Below, piece after piece: positions 59,501-64,000 of a DNA stretch of 64,000 bases (the first letter of the stretch is position 1; each line of letters begins with the position of its first letter). Made by a program: the position numbers and the translations under genes. The notes beneath the pieces were generated by a model. The model was not told the DNA's origin, made no database searches, and saw only the letters and a program-made list of their open reading frames with translations. The stretch spans positions 43,622,226 to 43,686,225 of the forward strand of contig NC_054534.1 of NCBI RefSeq assembly GCF_017654505.1, read 5' to 3'. This stretch comes from Polyodon spathula. Lineage: Eukaryota; Chordata; Actinopteri; Acipenseriformes; Polyodontidae.

Positions 59501-62500
59501 ACATTGTTCATTTTTCAAAAATTAAAAAAAAAATAGTTATGTTAGCAAATGTGGTGATACTTTTGTAAAGTTTCAAAGAAGATGCCCTGATTGCTTAAAT
59601 TTTCCTTACATCTTCCTTAGAATCTTCAATATTCAGAGACGCACTTTCCAAAGAGATACAACCTGCGCAGTGTCATGAAAAGGTTGCAAACCAGATGAAG
59701 GCATTCATTCCATATGAGAATGCTAAGTTATACATAGCTCAGGTAAGAAAGAATGTCATTTTGTGTTTGTTACAAGAAGTCCCTTGGTACATGAGCTGAA
59801 TTTAAACCCAGTGGAAGACTGTCATATTATTGTCAGATAACAATGCCTGTGATGGTCTTGCTGGACTACTTTGCACAATGTGTAATAAGATAGAAATGAT
59901 CATTAATGATGCACTGTTTTGTTAAGGTAAGGTTTTAACAACCATTTGGTTGACAGCAAGTTGCATAATATATCATGTAAGGAAGTAATTATTTATTCAT
60001 ACATGATTAATCATTTCAACTCTAACGCACATACAAGAGTCTATTACCCTGATCTGCTTTTCACTAGTAATCATTTGGCATATATGCCATGAAGTGAACA
60101 CACTCATATTGATAAATATCCCATTGTTTAATATAATAGTTTGTTATAGGTATACTAGAAAATTGAATTGGTACACTATTATAGATCTCATTTTAGTTTA
60201 AGGAACCAGTTTTTTTTTCAGACTAGAGTAACATTTCTAGAAATACATTAACCCTAAAGGTAAAGGAATAGCTGAAGTTTTTGTAGATTCATGGAATGTA
60301 CATTCTATTCTGACCATGATTGATTGAACCAGTTTTGTGAAGTAGTCTCAAGCACGACCAGTTGAAACAAAGACAGTAATAGGATGGACAGGTATCTGGC
60401 TAGATGTAGCCTTCCATTGATGATTGGCTTTTCCATCATTCTAACAAGCCATTCCATGGAATGCACAGAACAAACACAATGGAGTGCCCTGGCCAGACAG
60501 ACCCCACAGAACAAATCTGGGATCATCTTGACAGCAGCTTCACTACAGGGCATCAGTAGTTTGCACTGTAGTTTGAAAGAGTCATACAGTACCATCTTTT
60601 AGCAGCCCTGATGATCTTAGGAGCTTCATGAGAAATTTCGCTTTATTATTACTGAGCCTTCCAGAACTTAAGATTTTTATAGCCTGGGTGTTATTTTTAT
60701 GTATTTTTATGTAATTTGATTTAATTTGTATTTCTTTATGTATTTATTACAGTTCCATTACATTTAGAACTGAATCACAGCTCCTGAACTCAACCAAAGC
60801 ACCTTAACACAAAATAAAGTAGTATTTGAGTAACTGCTATAAAAACACCAGGATGATTACAAAAAAGAGTTAACACACACATACACGTACAGACACAAGC
60901 ATGCAAAACCCCCTCATTAAAAAGGTATGTCTTTAACCTACTGTGGCAGGACGATTGTCCTGCACAATGGAGAAATAGTGTTGGTGTAATTTGTATGTGG
61001 AAATTGGTTTATTTTGTGTCTTTTTGGAGTTGATTTGTGTAATTAAATTATTGTTTACAGACAGGCACTCGATTGAGACTGGTTGCTTGCTAGGCTTGGT
61101 TAAGGGGAAGGGCAGCAAGTGATTGGCTGTGCTGGTCCTCAATCAGCAGGGGGGTTGGTCTTGATCGAGTGTCCGTCAGCATAAAAACATCGGGTGGAGA
61201 TGGGTTGAGGCGATTGCAACGCCATGCTTCAAAGGGGAGCGGCACATACTCAGGAGGAGAGGGTGTGCGCTGCAGGAACGACAGCTATAAAACCCTGAAA
61301 CTGCAAGAGGTGCTTGTGAAGGCAATGCCCAGCCAAGGCCGTATGAAACAGCAGGAGTCGTCGTATGACTACCAGCTCATAAGTAGGTTAGTTTAGGGGA
61401 GAGTTATCCCATGTAATGCATAGCTAGGGTTACGTAGTGTAGCCAGTTCCTGGAGCAGGACGCCTTGTTTATAAGGCTAGCACTCGCCCTGTGTGGCATA
61501 TTTTATTTGTAGTTTTTGTACAGTGTTTTATTATTGTACAGCTTGCTGTATGTGTCATCTGTGCGTTACCATCGCTAGTAACGTCACATGACCACCTTTG
61601 TTTACTTTCTTTTTGTATTAATAAATCCTGCATGGCTGTGTTGGCGTTTGAACTCCACCTCCATTGTCTCTCTGTATTGCTTAAACAGCGATTACCCAAA
61701 CCTGTCACACCTACTTTTGAAACACCCAAGTGAATCAGCCAGATGGATAGATTCAAAAATCTCTGCCACCCATTGATTTAGAGGGACAGTAGAAACTGAC
61801 AGCAGGCCATCACCAGATGATGAATATGTGGAGTTACCAACTCACAAAGGTAGCCAGGACCCAGATCTTTAAGAGCCTTGTAAGCCAGAAGCAAGATTTT
61901 ACTAATGATCTTGTCTTACTGGCAGCTGGACTAATGAAGCAAGGATGGGGCTAACACTATCTCACTTTAGTTCTCTTTAACAAACGGGCTGTATGATTTT
62001 GAAATAACTGAAGCCTTGGAATTGTTGAATCTGGAAGCCCTGCAAACACAGAATTACAACAATAAACCAGTCCAGACAGATCCTTGCGTTGTGATATTCC
62101 TTTCTGCTTTGCAGGTACAGAAAGAGCAAGCAAAGGAAATTCAGTGATACTAAGATAATACATTCACCTGCTGCAGAGCAAGTAACAGAATGAAAGTAAT
62201 AGAGTGAGCATGAGACAATGACTGAGTGTCCCACAGAGGGGAGATTTTACATTTTTCACAACATTATAAACAGGTTTAGCAACACGGGTTTCAGGTATTA
62301 CCGTGCCTTCTTTTGCGTATTTTAACAAAGTCCCTTTCACAGGTAGCAGATGATATGAAGTTGATGAAGACTAAGCATCTGAATATCCTCCAGGAGCTGG
62401 AAGATAAATGCCACATTGCAGCTAAAGAGAACCAGGTGATTTAGAATGCCTTGTTTTCACAATCATTGTCCCCATGTATGTGGACTATACTCTTTGAAAG

Positions 62501-63572
62501 CAATTATTTTTCCAAATTCATTCAGGATCCAGCTTGCCTAAAAGGAAAGGTGTGTTTACATTTAAGGTAAAATCCAAAATCTGCACAGAGAAATGAAGCA
62601 AAGCTGTGGTTCAGCCTCTCCACTTATCAGCAGATGTATTATATGTTAAATATGTTATCCAAGAACGTATAATATGCATTTATGTGTTATCATGTCTAAT
62701 CTGTAATAAATATTTTATCTATCGCATGAGTTCCCTGTCTGAACATCAGTTATGTGGTTGTCAACTTCAACATCAATTCAGTTACACAAGCATGACACAG
62801 CCTTGCGTGTACATGTTTCAACACATCAGCCTCTTCCGCCTTACTGACTTGTCCCAGCCCTCATTCCATAACAGACTACACAGGAGGGCCCTGAGAAACA
62901 TGCATGCCTTTCATGCCAAAAGTTACACACCCTTCACAGAGTGAAGTTACAACCATTAGTTCATCATAGAACAAACTATTCCCTGGAAGCTTATGAAGAT
63001 GAAATGTGGCAGTCATTGTTATCTTTCCCACAGCTTGTATTGCTATTCAGTCTTGTCCATATTTGAGGCTGCTTGCTAAAACTGCTGTATCGTTTACTTT
63101 TTTTTCAGACAGAAAGGCAAGTGGCTTTTGACAGTTGTGATTTTTTTTCTCATTTTCCTCAAAATCAGTTGTTCAGAAACATATGCTAAGATTTAGAAAA
63201 CATAAGAAAACCAGGGTTTGAAAGCTTCTCGGTAAATAATGGTAGGAAACGCTGAACATCAATTCACCTGCTTCAATTCACCATGAATACTGATAACTTG
63301 TCTACCAAATGTAAAACTGTATATTTTCTTTGTACAAATCAGTATTGAATATTGGATGATACCTACAGCTTTTGCAAATCCAGTTTTCAATAGAATGCAA
63401 GGTATTTCACTTTAAAGCTCAAACCTTAATATTATGTTGTTGTCTTTAGGAACAGACAGTCCAGGTTATAAGGGATCATTACTATAACAAAATGAAGATG
63501 ATATGGAGAACTGTAGAACTCTACCAGGACAAAATAGAAAAGAAGAACTACTATTTTGATATGCTGATTAAG
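53535..63572 (+). CDS. Unrecognised coiled-coil protein, internal exons (partial)
   Basis: Five exons with GT/AG borders join in phase: 53535-53723, 58971-59081, 59621-59742, 62343-62435, 63450-63572. Exon lengths and phases (1-1, 1-1, 1-0, 0-0, 0-0) are mutually consistent with no stop across about 212 codons. The first exon reads AWETTVLPSCSHVAIKPLRP. The second has SKIKWTAFKNWITVARKN. The third has KEIQPAQCHEKVANQMKAFI and YENAKLYIAQ. The fourth and fifth (MKTKHLNILQELEDK; KMIWRTVELYQDKIEKK) have heptad spacing typical of a coiled coil. The last donor (63573) shows that the gene runs past the window. An ATG at 53516 lies in the same frame just before the first acceptor and could be an alternative start. 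I do not recognise the family, so no function is assigned. Confidence 0.75.
53890..54577 (-). mobile_element. Solo LTR, family E, in an intron of the coiled-coil gene
   Basis: On the minus strand it begins TGTGACGGAAACTGAATGAT and ends CACTTTGCCACA. It resembles the LTR at 45984-46630 at its start and the fragments at 1-960 along most of its length. No matching target duplication was seen (GCTGG against ATTAA), so the flanks may have mutated or recombined. Confidence 0.75.
54578..55559. other. Intron, no recognisable feature
   Basis: AT-rich intronic sequence between the solo LTR and the DIRS remnant. Confidence 0.4.
56090..56460 (+). repeat. Degenerate 'CGGCACCGAC' repeats in DIRS leader
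   Basis: About fifteen variants of (c/t)cggcacc(g/a)a(c/t), with a longer period 'gccatctacag(c/g)c(c/a)ggcaccgaccacgcta' seen three times (near 56180, 56320 and 56430). Confidence 0.75.
56498..57940 (+). pseudogene. DIRS gag-like ORF remnant
   Basis: The frame at 56498-57229 has HRSCTRCLVPEHAAKAMAGE and CSPCRKFS, the Cys-rich C-X2-C ... C-X2-C start common to vertebrate DIRS ORF1, then an Arg/Ser/Pro-rich stretch. The frame at 57293-57940 has QGKGNCFLKQ-type sequence and ends with GLLDAPITPGQTFGATTDVG and SHKTTKVAFLP. At least one frameshift lies near 57230. The protein would package the element's RNA. Confidence 0.75.
58019..58575 (+). pseudogene. DIRS reverse transcriptase fragment
   Basis: Frames read MPKRDSSFRTILDLRVLN, STCKTPTF/INLQDAYFHVPIRPTHRK, FCMLPFGLLLVP and TFSKCMGAALAPLRLLGI, then NYLDD at about 58545-58560, where it stops in poly-T. 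This is the RT fingers and palm up to the catalytic YLDD. Two frame changes are visible. Confidence 0.88.
60942..61709 (+). mobile_element. Solo LTR, family D, with 5-bp target duplication
   Basis: It starts TGTGGCAGGACGATTGTCC and ends CCAAACCTGTCACA. It is flanked by perfect CCTAC duplications (60937-60941 and 61710-61714). It aligns along its length with 2636-3396. It lies in the coiled-coil gene intron between exons at 59742 and 62343. Confidence 0.92.
61720..62115 (-). pseudogene. L2-type LINE fragment (RT C-terminal region)
   Basis: Minus-strand frames read YCCNSVFAGLPDSTIPRLQL, then QNHTARLLKRTK. Lower down another frame reads KILLLAYKALKDLGPGYLCE (about 61850-61910), followed by LVTPH. 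These are the conserved DYCNSLFAGLP ... LLLTYKALxGxxPSYL motifs of L2/CR1-type LINEs. Sequence between the two motifs is shortened, and both are in different frames. Confidence 0.75.
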
Positions 63573-64000
63573 GTAAACTGTAAAATTCACCTGAATCTGT
63601 CTGAGCAGTCCTCTTCTGATCACAATACATGACTTATCCTTCTGTTAACAATACAACAGTGCTACCTTGAGGTAAACCCATGATAAATAAGTAATTTTGA
63701 GGGCATACTTTACCATGAACTGACTAAATTCTCCCTTATGGAGTATAATGAAACACACCATACATGAGAATATTCAACTGACCTAAATTGCATCTGATCT
63801 GATTACCACGTCCTATAAGTTTGTACATGCATTTTTCTGTTTGTGTTATAATCTGCAATTTGGAGACCTACTGCAATTTAGGTGTTGTCTTGCCTTTATT
63901 TATTTTTTGGAGGTCTGAATTTGGGGCTTTGCCTTCATGACATCTCTGTATATGAAAAGTGAACTGTGTTCTGTTAATTCAGCCAGCTCATAGAGAACTT
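63573..64000 (+). other. Intron of the coiled-coil gene to window edge
   Basis: The donor GTAAAC at 63573 opens this intron. No further exon is seen before the edge. Confidence 0.5.

Overview
The window is a transposon-rich stretch of vertebrate nuclear DNA, most likely from a ray-finned fish. The basis for this is a split annexin A1-type gene with AT-rich introns, many (TA)n microsatellites, and a set of element families typical of fish genomes: Tc1/mariner, piggyBac, pogo/Tigger, DIRS, Ty3/Gypsy, L2 and a tyrosine-recombinase element. A sturgeon or paddlefish would fit, but the sequence alone does not settle the species. There are no operons, ribosome binding sites or CRISPR arrays. Most long open frames are retroelement remnants or frame shadows.

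Two host genes are supported. The first is annexin A1 (minus strand, coding exons 15078-20910, probable untranslated first exon near 23931-23985). Twelve coding exons splice in phase into 338 codons; every exon boundary has GT/AG, and exon sizes match the annexin pattern. The second is the middle of an unrecognised coiled-coil gene on the plus strand. Five phase-compatible exons lie between 53535 and 63572, and the gene continues beyond the right edge. One of its introns carries a solo LTR and a truncated DIRS element.

Layout. 1-3400: LTR fragments, a DIRS fragment cut off at a (TA)n tract, and a solo LTR (family D). 4130-10197: an inverted, decayed Gypsy element with integrase upstream of reverse transcriptase (Gmr1-like), hit by two piggyBac insertions. 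11354-12993: a complete but frameshifted Tc1-like element. 14830-24100: ANXA1. 24969-26870: a Tc1-like element with one nonsense codon, then a short Tc1 remnant. 26889-35018: a conventional Gypsy element (family B, RT-RH-IN order). Its 5' LTR was split by a smaller LTR element (family A) carrying a gag-like ORF, and its RT was split by a solo LTR of family C. 35465-36845: a Tc1 remnant. 38440-38950 and 49140-49670: two copies of one unnamed repeat. 40734-42300: a decayed tyrosine-recombinase gene. 42310-44316: a family C LTR element on the minus strand with a second gag-like ORF and a 30-bp coding repeat. 44317-46630: a second Gmr1-like element, followed by a long-inverted-repeat MITE. 47848-48489: a solo family A LTR. 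53535-64000: the coiled-coil gene, with solo LTRs, a DIRS remnant and an L2 fragment in its introns.

No multi-gene biochemical system was found. The most novel-looking items are a non-autonomous LTR retroelement lineage in which two different LTR families carry related gag-like ORFs, and the tyrosine-recombinase ORF with a PIP-box-like N-terminus and no adjacent reverse transcriptase.
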